A program made the position numbers and the translations under genes. The notes beneath the pieces are model-generated. The model was not told the DNA's origin. It did not search any database and saw only the letters and a program-made list of their open reading frames with translations. A stretch of DNA of 64,000 nucleotides from Phaeosaccion multiseriatum (lineage: Eukaryota; Ochrophyta, other classes), in the NCBI GenBank assembly GCA_965112735.1, contig OZ218957.1, positions 2,232,001 to 2,296,000 on the forward strand. The letters are read 5' to 3'. Below are positions 15,201-28,033 of this stretch, piece after piece. Every line of letters starts with the position of its first letter. Positions within the stretch are counted from its first letter, which is position 1.

Positions 15201-18200
15201 CTTCACACACTGCAACGACAAGCCCGAGGCAAGCAGCAGCCGAGGCAAGAACAGCGCCGGCACGTAACGCGCAGCAATGGCGGAGATGAGTGGAGACTCA
15301 GTCTTGGCCAGCCGCACCCACAAATCCACGCTGATGGCCGCTGCCTCCCCCTCTTGCGTCTGAATCACCGCTCCACCCACCCCTAGCACCCTTCTCCGGC
15401 GACGGCCTCCTCCCCCTCCTTCTCTTCCTCCTCCTCCTTGCTGCACGGGCACAGATGGAGGCATGACGGCAGTCTCTGAGTGGCCCGGGAACAAGAGCTC
15501 TAGCAGGGAGGCCAGAGCACTCGGAGGAGCAAAACCTTCTCCTCCCTCTCTCACCCCTCCTCCCACGTTTCCAGACGCTGCCGCATGCAGAGAAGCTGCA
15601 TCTAACACGCCTTCCTCCTCCCTCGGGGGCTCATCGCCATAGTCGTGTGGCCTCTCATCACCCCCCCCGGAGCCCTGCCCCTCGCCACCAGCACCACCAC
15701 CAGCACCTTCAGCCTCTCCATCTTGCTGTTCCATCTGCTCCTTCTTGTCAGCCGCATGGACAGACACCGGCTCACCGTCGTCACCACTGCTGCTGCCCAC
15801 GTGAATGCTCAGCAGCACAACTGCCGCCTGAAGAAGAGGCAAGGGCACAGCGCTCATCCTCGCGGCGCGGAAACCCCCCTCCTCCTCCCCATCCACTGCC
15901 ATCTCCACCTTCTCCCCCTCCCTCGCCGTATCACCCCCCTCACGCTCCTCAGGGCTCAACATCACCAGGCAGGGGAAATCCGCAGTCAAATCGCTCCTCC
16001 AGCAGCTCCTGTCCTCCTCCTCCTCCTCCTCTGCCCCCCCACGAGAGGCGGAAGAGAAGACGGAGGAAGAGGAGGAAGATCCCACAATGGCCTCCGCAGT
16101 GGCCTCTGTGAGTGTCCGGAGAGCCAACTCGTGTACCTCCGGGTACACACGCAGCACCGCCGTGCTCACCATGGCACGACGGCCCAGCAGGCCGCACAGC
16201 GTCCGCGTGAAGAAGGCTGGGTTGCCTCGGTGTCTGCCGTTGTCGCTGTGGCTCCCACTCCGGCTCGTTCCGCTCGTGCGCGTCTCGTCTTCGTTCCTCT
16301 TCTGCTTGCCTTTCTCTCCTTCCACCACTACTACATCTGCGGCTCCACTCTTCACTTCTGTCACCACCAGCGAAGATGCCCCTTCCTTCGCCTCCGCCTC
16401 CCCCTCTCTCTCTTGCCCTTGCGGCCACCTTTGCCGCGTGACAGCGTTGAGCGCGAGTAAGTAGGCTCTAATGGGCTGCGTCGAGGTCTCGTGCTCTAGA
16501 GCCGCCCGCACAGCCTCCATCAGTAGCGGCTTCACCTCCTGCCAGGACGGGAGATGCATGGCCCGGAGCAGCCAGCCACAATCGTCCACATCCAGCATCA
16601 GACACAGCTCCTCCAGATCAATCTCCCCTCCTCCTCCTCCTCCTCCTCCTCCTGCTCCTCCTCCTGCTGCTCCTCCTCCTCCTCCTCCTGCTCCTCCTCC
16701 TCCTCCTACCAGTGCAGAAGCCAGAGCAAGCCCTCCCTCCCCACCCCCCTCCTGCTTGGGCTGCTGCTGTTCCTTCCCAAGACCACCGCGGCGCAGGAGG
16801 CGCGCACCTCCACTTGATGTTGGTGGTACAGCATCACTAATGGTGACGACGCTCTGCAGGGCCCTGCGTGCAGACACTCGCCTCGCCGAGTACGGGTTGC
16901 TGAGCTCCGCCATGAGCAGCTTGGCACACGCCATCGCCTGCTCCCTTCGCTGCTGCACCTCGGCCTCGCTAAGAAGGACAGCGGCGTCTCCTCCTGCCCC
17001 CCCGTACTCCTCCTCTCCACCATCGGAGAGATCCCCTTCGCCTTCTTCCCCACCTTGGTCTGCTCCTTCTTCGTCCCCTTCTTCGTTTCCCTTATCGCCT
17101 TCCTCCTCGTCGTCGCCTCCCATCGCCTCACCTCCTCCGACCATGTCCACATCATCGCTGTGCCCCAGCCTTGTCTCCTTTGCCTGCTTTGTATCCTTTG
17201 GCTTTGGTCCGTCTTCCCCACCATCCCCCCCGGCCTCAGTCTGAGCCGCGATCCCTGCCCTCTGCCATCCACTGCCCTCCATCCGCGCCTTCCTCTTCCC
17301 CTCCCAAAGGAACTCCATGACCCTCTCTCGGAGATGCGACACTAACGACTGTAGCTGCAGCAAGGCCGTCGCCCCTCCATAGTGACTGGTCACCGCCGTG
17401 CTGTCGAGGTGTGCCAGTAGCAGAAGGTAGCTCGTGGCCGCCATCGGTAGGCGATGTATGATGACCTGGGGCTCTGCCGCCATGGCAGACACCAGCCACT
17501 CTGCCGATCGCTCAGTGCTATCGAAGGTAATGTTCTGCTGATGCTCCTTCTTCTCCTCCTGCCCCTGCTTCTCCTGCTGGGAGCTCCCCGCCACCACTGC
17601 TGTAATAAAGTCAGGCTCCGTGCAGCGCCGCAGCCTGGCCCCAATGGCCAGCTCCTCGTCCAACTCCTTGAGCTGGGTCAGCACCCAGGGAGGAGGGGAG
17701 CGAGGCGCTTGCTGCAGGTCCAACAAGATGTAGTCGCTGTAGCGATGCCCATCCACAATCACGTCGGGGTCAAAGGCAGCGGCAGCGGCAGCGGCGGCAG
17801 CAGTGGCAGCGGCAGTGGCGGCAGCTTCAGCCGCAGCAGCTGCTGCCGCTGCAGCAGCGCTCCCCCGGGTATGCCTGCCGCTGTCTTTGCCTCCTGCCCG
17901 GGCCGCTGCCTTCTGAGCCTTACGTCTTCTCTTCTCTTCTGCCAGTCGCAATGCCTCCGCCTCTGCCTCCGCCTCCGCCTCCAAGTCACCATCCTCCTCC
18001 CCCAGAAGCTGGGCGACGGTGAACCTGCTTTTCCTCTTTCTTCCCCGCTGAGAGACGTTGGCGGCATCCTCCTCCTCCCTCCTCGCTCGCCCTTCTCCTC
18101 CCCCTCCTTCTCCGCCTCTGCCTTGCTGTCCCGCTCGACTCTCGGAGGGCGCCCCGACGAGAGAGTGCGTACTTGTCTCGCCAGACGACGGGGAGGACGA

Positions 18201-21200
18201 GGAGGACGACGATGATAACGATTCGGAAACCCTCGCTCGCTTACGCCCCTTGCTGCTGCCGCCTCCTCCTCCGGAGAGTAAGGAAGGTGGTGGAGGGGAA
18301 GAGCTCGCACCCCCTCCCCTGCCGCTACCGCTGCTGCTACTGTTTTTAATGTTGCCCCTGTCGCTCTTTTGCTGCTGCTGCTGCTGCTGCTGCCCCAAGG
18401 ACAGTCCGTGCTCCCCCCCTCCGTAACCATTGTCATTCCCATTGCCCTTCTTCCTCCTCCGCCTCGCTTTGTTGGCCGCCGCCTTATTGTTCCTTCTCAG
18501 GTCCATCTCGAAGATGATATCCAACGCCTTCTTCTCGCGCTCCCGAAGTGCCATCTCCACCGCCTCCATCTTCTTGCGAGCCTGCATCGGGTTCAGATTG
18601 ACTGCTTCTCCTCCTCCCCCCCCTCCTCCTTCTCCTCCTGCTTTCCCCTTATCCTCCTCGGAGGTATCAAATACCATGGACGCCCCAGGAGGCGGAAACT
18701 CGTACTGGGTGCACACAACCATCTGCATCAGGCACCGCAGAGTGGGCATTTTCTCCCACAGCCACTGCCCAATCGTGGCAGGGTTGCTTGCCGCCATCAC
18801 CAGGCACAGCAAGCAGGCTCGCCAGAACGGATCGCTGTGCGCCATGGCGGGCAAAGGCGTCAGCGGAGGCGGGGGGGGAGGTGGAGGAGGAGGAGGAGGA
18901 GGAGGTGGAGGGGGGGAAGGGGTGGCAGTGGAGGTGGTGCCATCGTTGCCGTCATCGCTGTTGAGAAGCGACTCCATAGCCATCATCTTACGCGCCCTGT
19001 CCTTCCGCTGCTCTTGCTGCTGCGGCTGCTGAGGTTTTGCTGGTGCTGGTGCTGCGGTTGGTGCGCCCTGTGTGTGTGTGTGTGTGTGCGTGCGTGCGTT
19101 TGTGGTTGTGTGATGTTTTATGTGAGAAGAGCAAGGGGCGGAGGGCAGGGAACAGGTAGGCAAGGCCAAAGTTGAGTCACTTGAAGTGGGGGGGGGGAAC
19201 ACATGAGAAGGTGAGAGCGTAAAAGGATAGTGACAGCACTTAAGCTCGCGACCGACTGTAGGAGCGGCAGGACCCACGCCAACTTGAAGAAGAATATCGG
19301 GGGGGGGGGGGGGGGAGGTTGGACGGAGGGAGAGAAGGAGCGAGAGAGAGGCAGAGATGGATGAAAGAGAAAGCGAGGAGAGAGAGCGCGAAAATAGAGC
19401 GATCGAGAGAGAGAGAGTGACATATAGAGATAGAGGTTCGCCTCTTGTCTCGGCCCTTGATCAAGCCACTCACCTCAATGTCCATTCCTTCTCCCTCTCC
19501 TCCTCTCTGTGCACGCGCATCCTCTGCAGCCTCTGTGCTGCCCCCGCCCTGTGCCGCCGCCGCCTCCGACTTGCCCGCAACACCACTACCACCACCACCA
19601 CCACCACCACCACCATCGCCCATCGGCAGCGGCTTCTTCGACGAACCCCCTCCCATCTCCAGCAGCGCAGCAATAGCGAGGGACTCCACAGGCGCAGGCA
19701 CATGAACAGGCACAGACACAGGCGCTACAGGCCTTGCACGAGGGTCTTGGAAATTGTATCTGGCGAGCTTGAATAGAGCCTTGACAATCCTCACGTCGTC
19801 CATCCGCAGCAGCTGCTGCTGTTGTTGGCCTTGCTGCTTCGCCTTGTCCCCTTGCTCGGGCTGCTGCTTGCCTTCATCTTGCTGCTCTGCTGGCCCCCCT
19901 CCACTCCCCTCTCCCTCGCCCGCGGTTGCTGCTGGCCCAGAAGCCTCTCCCTTCTTCACCACCTCCTTGGCAATACTGCCCCCTCTCTGCGCGTGAACAC
20001 TGAGATGGGAGGGCCCCTTCTCTCGCCTCTTCTCCGAACGAGCAGCTCGCAGCACAAGCCCCTCGATGACCGAGATAATGTCCCTCGGCTCCAGAGGCAG
20101 CGACCCCCGCCTCAGATTCAGCATCGCCGCCATGCCCTTGCCCTCCAACGCCCCAACCGTCGCACACATGTCTAAAGCCTTTCTCATTGGTCGTTGCAGA
20201 GCTGCTGCCCTCGCTGCCCCCTCCGCCGCCGCCGCTGCCGTGCCCGCAGCCGCACCCGTGGTAGCAGTCCCTGCAGCCTGCCCTCCTGCCGCCGCTGCTG
20301 CTGCCTCCATCGCTTGCATCTCCGGGGTCTCCCCGGGGGGGGGTGCCAAGAAAGTGAGGCGCTGCAGCACGGTCAGCAGAAAGGTGGCGTTATCCGCCGC
20401 CGGAGGAGGAGGAGGAGAAGAAGAAGCCAATGTAACGTCGCTGCTGTTGTTTTCTGCGTCGCTGGAGTCAGTGATTGCCATTGCCCTCTTAGAACTCGGA
20501 GTCGGAGTGATGGGAGAGAAGTCAGAAGGAGAAGAGTATGCCCCTCCTGGGACGAAGGGGCCGCCGGACAAAAGCGAGGGGATGCTGCTGCCTGCTGTCG
20601 GAGGAGCAAAAGCTGCCCCAGCTGATGGGGCGCCACCCTTGCTGCTGCCGCTGGTGGTGGTTCTGCTGATGCTGGTGCTGGTGCTGCTGCTGCTGCCATC
20701 TGTTCCCTCCCTGTCCTTCTTCTCATCGTCCTTGAGAAGCAGCGGCAGAGACCGGCTGCACCATTGGAGACACACGCTCTGGACGGCCTGTGCGGTGGTG
20801 ATGAAGTCTCCCTCCACCCCCCACTGAGTCGCCTCTGCCGCCCGCTGCTGCAGCACCTCCTCTCCATTGACCCCGTTCACAAAGCTACCGCTCCTCTTCA
20901 GTCTTCCTCCTGCCCCACCACCACTCCTCGACCTCTTGCGATTGTGCAGAGGTGCCAAGCTCTTCGCCGTAGAGAGGGCGTCTGCTGCCTTCTTCCGGGC
21001 CTGCATGATGGTGGCAGCGTCTCGACTCGCTCGTGTCAGGACCGAGAGTCGCACGAGAGAGACGATGCGAAGTATGCACCGCTTCCGACGAGCCATGCCG
21101 AGAGCCACGATCCCTCTTCGTTCTGCTCCTCCGCCATCTGCTGCCTTCTCCCCCTCCGCCACACCCTCCATAACTCCATCCAACAAGCCCTTGACGAGTA

Positions 21201-23878
21201 GCAACAGGGCCTCCGTGGGGAGCTGAAGCCGCCCCGTGCCTCGAAACAGCGCCGCCTCCACCACCTTCGCGCTGGGACTGCTTACACCCCCTCCTCCTCC
21301 TCCTCCTCCGCCTCCCTCTCCGTCTTCTCCTTCTCCTCCTCCTCCTCCTCCTCCTCCTCCTCCTCCTCCTCCTCCTCCTCCTCCTGCCTCGCTCTCAAGG
21401 GTTAGCTCCACGAGAACCGCCGCGACGGCTTTGATCGCCCCCTCCGCCCCCACCGCACTCACCACCGATGCCATGGTACGCGCCCCAGTCGATGAGAAGC
21501 CCGCCTGCAACACTGATGCTCCACCTCCTCCTCCCCCTCCTCCTGCTGCTGCTGCCCCCCCTCCCCCTCCTCCTCCTGCTCCTCCTCCTCCTGCTCCTAT
21601 TTCTCCTCCCCCCCCCCCTCCTCCTCCTACTCCATCCGGCACAATTCCCCCTGCCCCTCGCACAGCCCACGTTTGATCCATAATGGCATGCTTCACCACT
21701 CTCCTGGCCAGCTCCGGATGGCGTTTCAGAAGAAGGAGTACCGCCTCTGCATGCACGTCGACTTGGGAGACCTTGGGGCGGAGGCTCAGAATGCGATCAA
21801 CCACGCACTGATCTTCGACGAGTGCTTCCCCCTGGACAGCCTCTGCCAAGGCCACAAGCAGCAGCTTGCCGTAGCGAGACAGGGCGGCGCTTTGCATCCA
21901 CTGCTGGAGACTCTCGGCCGACAAGGCCCTGGAGGCTGGAAGGGGGGCGGTCTCAACGAAGGTCAGCACCAGCTGCCAAGCCGTACCTCCCCCGGAGGAG
22001 CCACCCGTGCCACCACTACCACTGCTGCTGCTACTGCCGCCGCCACCCCCGCCCCCGCCGCTACTTCCCATGCCCCCACCGCCCCCTCCACCGCCGCTGC
22101 TGCCTCTGCTGAGGAGCCCCATGCCACCACCGCCACCCACACCGCCGCTGATGCTTCTACCGCCCAGTCCAATGCCTCCACCACCAGAAATGCCGCCACT
22201 GCCGCTACTACTACTACTGCCACTGCTGTCTTTCAGTGCCTTGGATCGCGTCTCTAGCGCTTGTATCACCACTTGCTGTGCCTCGCGCAAGCTCCCATGA
22301 AACCGATCAGGAGGAGGTGTGCTGCTCCCCTCTGGAGCCGCCGACGGTGCAGAGGTGGAGGGCAGCAAGGACGCCTGAGCTGGCACCTCGAAGGCTCGCC
22401 ACGCCGCATCGTATCCCTCTCCCTCGACCTGAGGCTGGGAGAGCGCACGACGATGCCCACCTGCTGTAGGAGGGTTTGTGTTAGACGTGCCGGCGCCGCC
22501 GCCACCGGCCTTTGGTGACGTGAATCCCACCACTCCGGCCTCTACCACCACCTCTTCCTCGTCACCGGAAGACTCTTCCGAGTCAGATCCAGCGGCGGCA
22601 GCGGCGGCGGCAGCGGCGGCAGCAGAGGGGCCCATCTGTATGGCCACAGGAGCAGCGGCGGAAAGGCTTGGTTGCCGCGGTCTCTCCTCCATTTCTTCAT
22701 CCTCGTCCTCATCCTCCCCCTGCTGAGCTTTCCCCTTGTCCCCCTTGCCCTTACTGTCCTTGGTTACCATGACATCTACGACGGGATTCTCCTTCTCTTT
22801 CTCTTTCTCTTTCTCCGCCTCTTCCTTCGGATCCCACGCGGTTCTCAGGCCCGCAACGAGCGCGGCGCAGGCTGGATGGGCTACCCAATTCCTCGCGCGG
22901 AGGGCATCTTCCATGTAGCAAGCGAGCAGCCCGTGCGGCCACTCTTTGACTCTTCCGAGGCTGCTCGTAATCACAGAGGCAGCCAATGCCTGCTCCGGCC
23001 GTGGAGGGGCCGCCGCATCCGCCGCCATGGCCCCCCTCTGCGATTGCGAGGCTCGCTTGTCAATCTCTCCCCTCAGCAGCGTGCACACCGAGTGGAGTAC
23101 CTCTCCGTTCCAAAAGGCGTGGGGGCGCTCTCTCGCAAAGGCGCGCAGAGCAGCGGCGCAGCTCCCCTTTGGGGGCAGTGAGTCCATTCTCTGTCTCTGC
23201 TGCTGCTCCTCTCGCCGCTTTTGTGGAGTGCTAGGGGCATGTTGATGTAGGCCCGGCGATCGAGACTGGAGGGCGGGGGGTCGGGGGGGAGGAAAGGCGA
23301 AGGGAGGAGGCATGTACAGAGGCGATGGTGAATGAGGAGCATGGCGGTTTAGGGCAGAGCACGGCCATGCCTTCCGGAAGGATAGACAGCGAGTGTTCGC
23401 CCTGGGGCTTGTGCTTCTCGTGAGAGGAGATGCAAGCCCATGATGGATGATCTGACACGTTTCTCCTCCTCGTATGACTCCACCTTCCCCTCTCCCTCCA
23501 TTTCGAAGGCTGGTCTACGACCCTCGACCCCTACTGCCCAGCAGGCAAATCCAATCCAATGTATTTCCCTCTACTCCTGAGACTTGAGAGACTTACATCA
23601 TTCTTCGAGGCCTTCTTGTCGGCCACACGCTGAACAAGGTCCTTGACAAGGGCCACATAGCGCGCGCTGCACGCCACAGGGGCCACCTCAAGGCCGCTTG
23701 CAGGGGAGGGAGGCGGGGGGCAGAGGCTGCGCAGCTGCTGACACAGCTCCTCTTCCACGGCGTTGAGCGGCCGCTGCTCTTCCTCCTCTCGTGCTTCCTG
23801 TCGCTTCCCTCGGCTTGCAGCGCCAGAGCGATCGCTGCCAATGCCGGTTGCGCTTCCTCTCCCGCCAATCGGAGTCAT
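11346..23878 (-). CDS. INTS1: Integrator complex subunit 1, 3 exons, about 3,931 residues
   Basis: Integrator is the RNA polymerase II-associated nuclear complex that cleaves snRNA and attenuated transcripts; INTS1 is its large helical-repeat scaffold. Exons are 23878-23597 (94 codons), 23265-19474 (1,264) and 19067-11346 (2,573 plus stop), all phase 0. Family resemblance is clear in order: EWPHGLLACYMEDALRARNW (exon 2 start); the helical block LQQWMQSAALSRYGKLLLVA to VSQVDVHAEAVLLLLKRHPE; DPFWRACLLCLVMAASNP then GQWLWEKMPTLRCLMQMVV (about residue 1436); SPPPWVLTQLKELDEELAIG then CTEPDFITAVV; and CGWLLRAMHLPSWQEV then PIRAYLLALNAV. Animal INTS1 is about 2,190 residues. Here poly-Gly, poly-Ala, poly-Ser, poly-Gln (near 11619-11664) and acidic inserts almost double it. 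Exon 1 is inferred from a phase-0 donor at 23596 and a strong polypyrimidine acceptor at 23266; exon 1 itself has no recognisable domain. Confidence 0.88.
11617..11664 (-). repeat. CAG/CTG repeat coding poly-Gln
   Basis: A (CTG)n run on the plus strand encodes about 16 consecutive Gln near the INTS1 C-terminus, followed by a QHQHQ tract. Confidence 0.9.
12228..12262 (-). repeat. CTG/AGC repeat coding poly-Ser
   Basis: A second CTG-type run in the INTS1 exon is read in another frame, giving about 12 consecutive Ser. It shows the same trinucleotide tolerated as different homopolymers. Confidence 0.85.
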
Positions 23879-24252
23879 GGGTTGTGAAGAGGAGGTGGGA
23901 ATGCACACCGCCCCCGGTTTTATTTAATCTTCAGCTGCGGGCAGGCCTGCACCCACGCATACAAGAGAATCCCATGCACGCCATGCTGCAACAATAAACC
24001 TCTCAACGTGCCTCTCTCTCTCTAACGAGGATCGATCATTGAGAAAAGGAGGCATATGGGCCGCTGGTTGGCGATAGTGGATTGCTAAAAGCGTGTAACA
24101 ACTTTTTCTCCTTTTTCTCTCCTTTCTCCCGACCTTCCTCTCTCTTCTCTACCCCTTTCTTCTCTCTCTTCTCCTCTGCTGGTGTGTAAAGGATGCTGTG
24201 AAGTAGCAGGGGGGGATCAGCAGAACGTAGCATCAGCGGTCCCGAGCGCAAC
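23879..24252. promoter_or_regulatory. Divergent promoter region, INTS1 / PG-rich gene
   Basis: About 370 bases lie between the two inferred start codons. A T/C-rich block at 24100-24180 is the only compositional feature. No specific element is recognised. Confidence 0.45.
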
Positions 24253-26064
24253 ATGGGCGAGGAGTACAGCCACAGCTGGAAGGCGATGCGCAGTGAGGTA
24301 TCGGTAGGGGCCGAATCGCAGCCACACTCACAGAGCTACCGATCCCGAAGCGATAGGCCGGGCCTGGATTCAACACAGGGCCATCTGCAGAGCTTGTTCC
24401 AGGCCTCTGCTACCTCGGGCGTGGCGACGGCCGGAAACGAGGGGGCGTTCCATACAGGAACGTCGGCAGTGTGCTCCCTGAGGGCATCCGCCCCAGCCAA
24501 GCGGAGGCGACCGCGACCAGAGGCCTTCTCAGTCAGCTATGGCACGTCGCTGGTAAGCAGATAGGATAAAAGAGGAGAGGCGAGGGAGAAGGATGAGAGA
24601 GGGGAAAGGAAGTCGAAGAGAGGGAAAGGGAGTGAAACGAGCAGGAGGAGCGCAGCTTCTACCGCATTGAATACTGACTGCTACCGCATTGAATACTGAC
24701 TAGCTCTCCTCTGTATTTACAGGACCGCTACGACGGTGCCCGAAGCAGCCACATGGGGCCCACCACCTACGACCTCAAGACACTCATGCAGCTCCGCATG
24801 GAGCGACCCCACACCCTTGGAAAGATCCCTGGAGGGCCCTTCGGCGTAGTCAGCCGCCCTACGCTGAGAAGCTCCTGGCTGCCTCCCAACGTCGCTCCAG
24901 GCTCGTACGACCTCAGGCCCAGCACGACTGCATTCATACCCCGCGCCGAGGCAGGGCGGAAGCTGCCCGGCTCGGTCGTTGGATCGGCCTCCTTCCTCAG
25001 TTCGGGACGGGACAAGGTACCGTAATAGGTTGTCGAAGATTTGGTGAAAGATCGTCACACAGCAACACTAGCTTATGGTGCCTGCTGCTTGACTTGTCTC
25101 GGTTTCTCCTCTCTCGCTCATGATGTAACTTCCCCCCCCTTCCTTCCCACCTACCTGCCTACCTACCTACCTACCTACCTACCTACCTACCTATCCACCT
25201 ACCTACCTACCTACCTACCTACCTACCTACCTACCTACCTACCTACCTACCTTCCTACCTGGCCCATTTACGTGCCCTACCTCGACACTTCGAGAGAGAG
25301 GGAGGGAGGGGGAGAGAGAGTGTGTGTGTATGAGAGAGATGGAGAAAGAGAGAAGAGTCAGAGAGAGTCCAATTTCCCTCCACCTCCTTCCTGCCCCTTA
25401 CCCGCACCCTTTTCCCGCACACACTCCCAACTCCACACAACACACACGACCCCGTAATACCACGATCCTCCCCAACCCCGAAAAGGACATGATGCCGGAC
25501 GCGGAGCGATTTCAGACGCAGCAGCCCCTCTCCAACCTGGATCCGACGACGTACAGCATCCCCACGACCTTTCAGGAGCAAAAGGCGCTGAGGAAACTCA
25601 TCTCTCAGCACGAGCAGACTGAGAAGATGCGCGAGCTAAGCACCCAAAGCTTTCTGGCCTCGCAGCAGTTGGTGGTACAGCAGCATCAGCACCCCCATGG
25701 CACTGTTGACTCCGGGGGGGGGGGCGGCGCTGGCGTTGGCGCTTGTGGGGGGCGGGGCAGCGGGCCCTTAGCGGGTAGTGGTGCTTCATCAGTGGGCTTC
25801 GGGAGTGCTGGAGGAGGACGAGGCCCTTCTATGCGTGTTGGTGATACGGGGGGCAAAGGAATGCCTGTCGAGCGGCCGTCCTCCAGTTGTCACTTGGGCT
25901 CGTCGCAAGGGCTGTGGCGAGAACAGAGTCAACAGATCTCCGCCGTGAGAGAAAGCAACCGCAAGAAGCAGCGGCAGCGGCTGTTAACAACGCAGAACCC
26001 TGCGTTGGAGCGCCGCCAGGAGATCTTGGCCGTGCGGTCTCTGCCGATGCAAGTCATACACTGA
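24253..26064 (+). CDS. Sperm-tail PG-rich repeat-like protein, 3 exons
   Basis: Exons 24253-24552, 24723-25016 and 25486-26064 are all phase 0 and encode 390 residues. Four spaced short motifs resemble STPG/SHIPPO repeats: VSYGTSL at the exon 1 end, GPTTYDLK (exon 2), APGSYDLRP (exon 2) and DPTTYSIP (exon 3). Proteins of this family line the inside of ciliary doublet microtubules or associate with the flagellum, so an axonemal role is inferred and would imply a flagellate stage. Exon 3 then has a Gln/Glu-rich helical part and a Gly-rich tail with basic residues near the end. The third exon's acceptor (after AAAAG at 25485) has a weak polypyrimidine tract, so that boundary is less sure. The intron at 25017-25485 contains a (CTAC)n array. 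Confidence 0.66.
25148..25252 (+). repeat. (CTAC)n microsatellite in intron
   Basis: About 25 tandem tetranucleotides lie in the last intron of the PG-rich gene. The complementary repeat (GGTA)n lies in the acyl-CoA oxidase gene at 2423-2530, so both read CTAC in the direction of their genes. Confidence 0.9.
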
Positions 26065-26616
26065 CTGATGGACGATAATTTGGTTTGGACTCTTGTACAC
26101 TAAAGAATACAAGCGAGAGTCTTGTCTTACGGGAATCAACCCAAGAATTACGTGTGTGTGAGGGGAAGGTATTATATGCACCCTTTGGTGCCATCTGTGC
26201 TGCCTCAAAGGGACTCGTTTTGAACGCGCCGGGGTTTAATCCCCGAACGCGTCAGTCTCCTCCGAGCGAAGCAAAGGGGCGCAGTGGATGCCCTGCGAGT
26301 GTCCTATATAGACCGCTGAAGACCCACAGCCAGCCGGCGTCTGATTGCCCCAATTGCCCCCATAGCACGTGCATAGAGACCACTAACTCCTCCCTCCCTT
26401 CTCTCCCTCCGGGGCGCAAATAGCTTGACGCTTTCGCCGCCTTATCACTCGCCTATTTATCATTTATATACTTTTCCACAAATACTTACTTAATGAGCTG
26501 GTGCGAGTCATGAACTTTCGCAAATTGCTCTTACGACTCGCCCATGGTACAATGGTGCGCGCCAAGCTTCACCGCGGCGAAGAAAGGCAGGCGATGAGGC
26601 GGACGGCTTCGCGTCA
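26065..26616. other. Intergenic DNA with fragments of the zinc-finger unit flank
   Basis: No gene is seen. The stretch near 26180-26350 resembles 33380-33600 (shared GTGCCATCTGTGCTG and ACCCACAGCCA words), so it is a diverged copy of the DNA upstream of the zinc-finger genes. From about 26552 it matches the 3' flanks of the two other zinc-finger units (31700 and 34755). Confidence 0.55.
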
Positions 26617-27689
26617 CTACATCCCCAGTCCCGAGGTATCAGCACCAGCACACGCCCCTGCCACGCCCCCCACACGCACGCACGCTCGCAGCGCCTTCCG
26701 TCCCCGCCTCTTCTTCTCACTCGCCACCACCATGCTCTCCTCCAGCACCTCCCACTCGTCCTGCTGCTTCTCGTCATCCTCATTACCCCCTGCTCCTCCT
26801 GAGCGATAGCGCTGGTAGGCAGACACAAAGCCTCGAATCGTGTTCTCCAGGCTGGCCCCCTTCCTCTTGGTGCGGACAGCGTAGTGGGGCAGCAGCAACA
26901 CCTTACTCTGCCCCACATACACCACCACGCCATTCGACAGCTCCCTATCCCGGTGGCCCCAGCAGGCTATGGCAGCGTCGGCAGCAGCATCTTCCAGCTC
27001 TCTCCACAGACCATTGGGAAGCTGAATCTCATCCCCGACATGAAGCCCCAGCCTCGCAAGCAAACCTACTCCATCCCCATCCTCCTCCGCTGCTTCCTTC
27101 TCTTCCTGCTGCCTCTCCCCTCCCTCAACTGAAGGGGGGCATTTCGCCCTCTTCCTTCCTCTCGTATCGATGTCGGTGGCAGCTCCTCGCTTGGGTTTAG
27201 GCGTGCACTGGGCAATCTCCGTCTGCTCCGCTCCGTCCCTTTTCATTCGAGCATGGCGTGTACACATCCCACCACATCCACCTTTTGCTTGCTTCTCACA
27301 CTCCTCCACAGTACAAGTCTTTCTCACAGCCCCATGCCTAGTGCACAATCCTCCCTGCCTCGACTGCTTCTCACACCCCTCCACAGTACACGTCTTTCTC
27401 ACAGCCCCATGCCTAGTGCACAATCCTCCCTGCTGCGAATGCTTCTCACACCCCTCCACAGTACACGTCTTAGGTATCTTCACACCTCCGTGCCTAATGC
27501 ATAATCCTCCTTGGACCCGATGCTTCTCACACCCCTCCACAGTACACGTCTTTCTCACAGCCCCATGCCTAATGCAAAATCCTCCTTGGACCCGCTGCTT
27601 CTCACACCCCTCGACAGTACACATAAAACGCATTGTCACAGCTCCGTGCCTAGTGCACAATCCTCCCTGCTGTGACTGCTTCTCACACC

Positions 27690-27942
27690 GCCTTGTCACC
27701 CGCACCACCCACAGCAGGATAGTTCACATATCACCTCCACCACCTCACTCCTTCCCACACCCCTTCATCTCCTCCTCCCCCCTTCACTCCCTTCCCATTC
27801 CCCATTATCCTCTACTCTACCACCCTTACCATCCTCTTCCCCTCCACATCACGCTCCATCAATACCACACATACACACATCTACACATGGTTACAACTTA
27901 CCTCGAGCGCTCCAATACTGAGCCCATAAGCTCTAATATACA
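27690..27942 (+). mobile_element. Non-LTR retrotransposon copy 0 (3' UTR only)
   Basis: This is the shortest of four copies and contains only the pyrimidine-rich 3' UTR, ending in CTCTAATATACA. It is flanked by TCTCACACC on both sides (27681-27689 and 27943-27951), a 9-base target-site duplication inside finger coding DNA. There is no poly(A) tail. Confidence 0.72.
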
Positions 27943-28033
27943 TCTCACACCCCTCCACAGTACACGTCTTTCTCACAGCTCCATGCCTAGTGCACAATCC
28001 TCCCTGCTTCGACTGCTTCTCACACCCCTCGAC

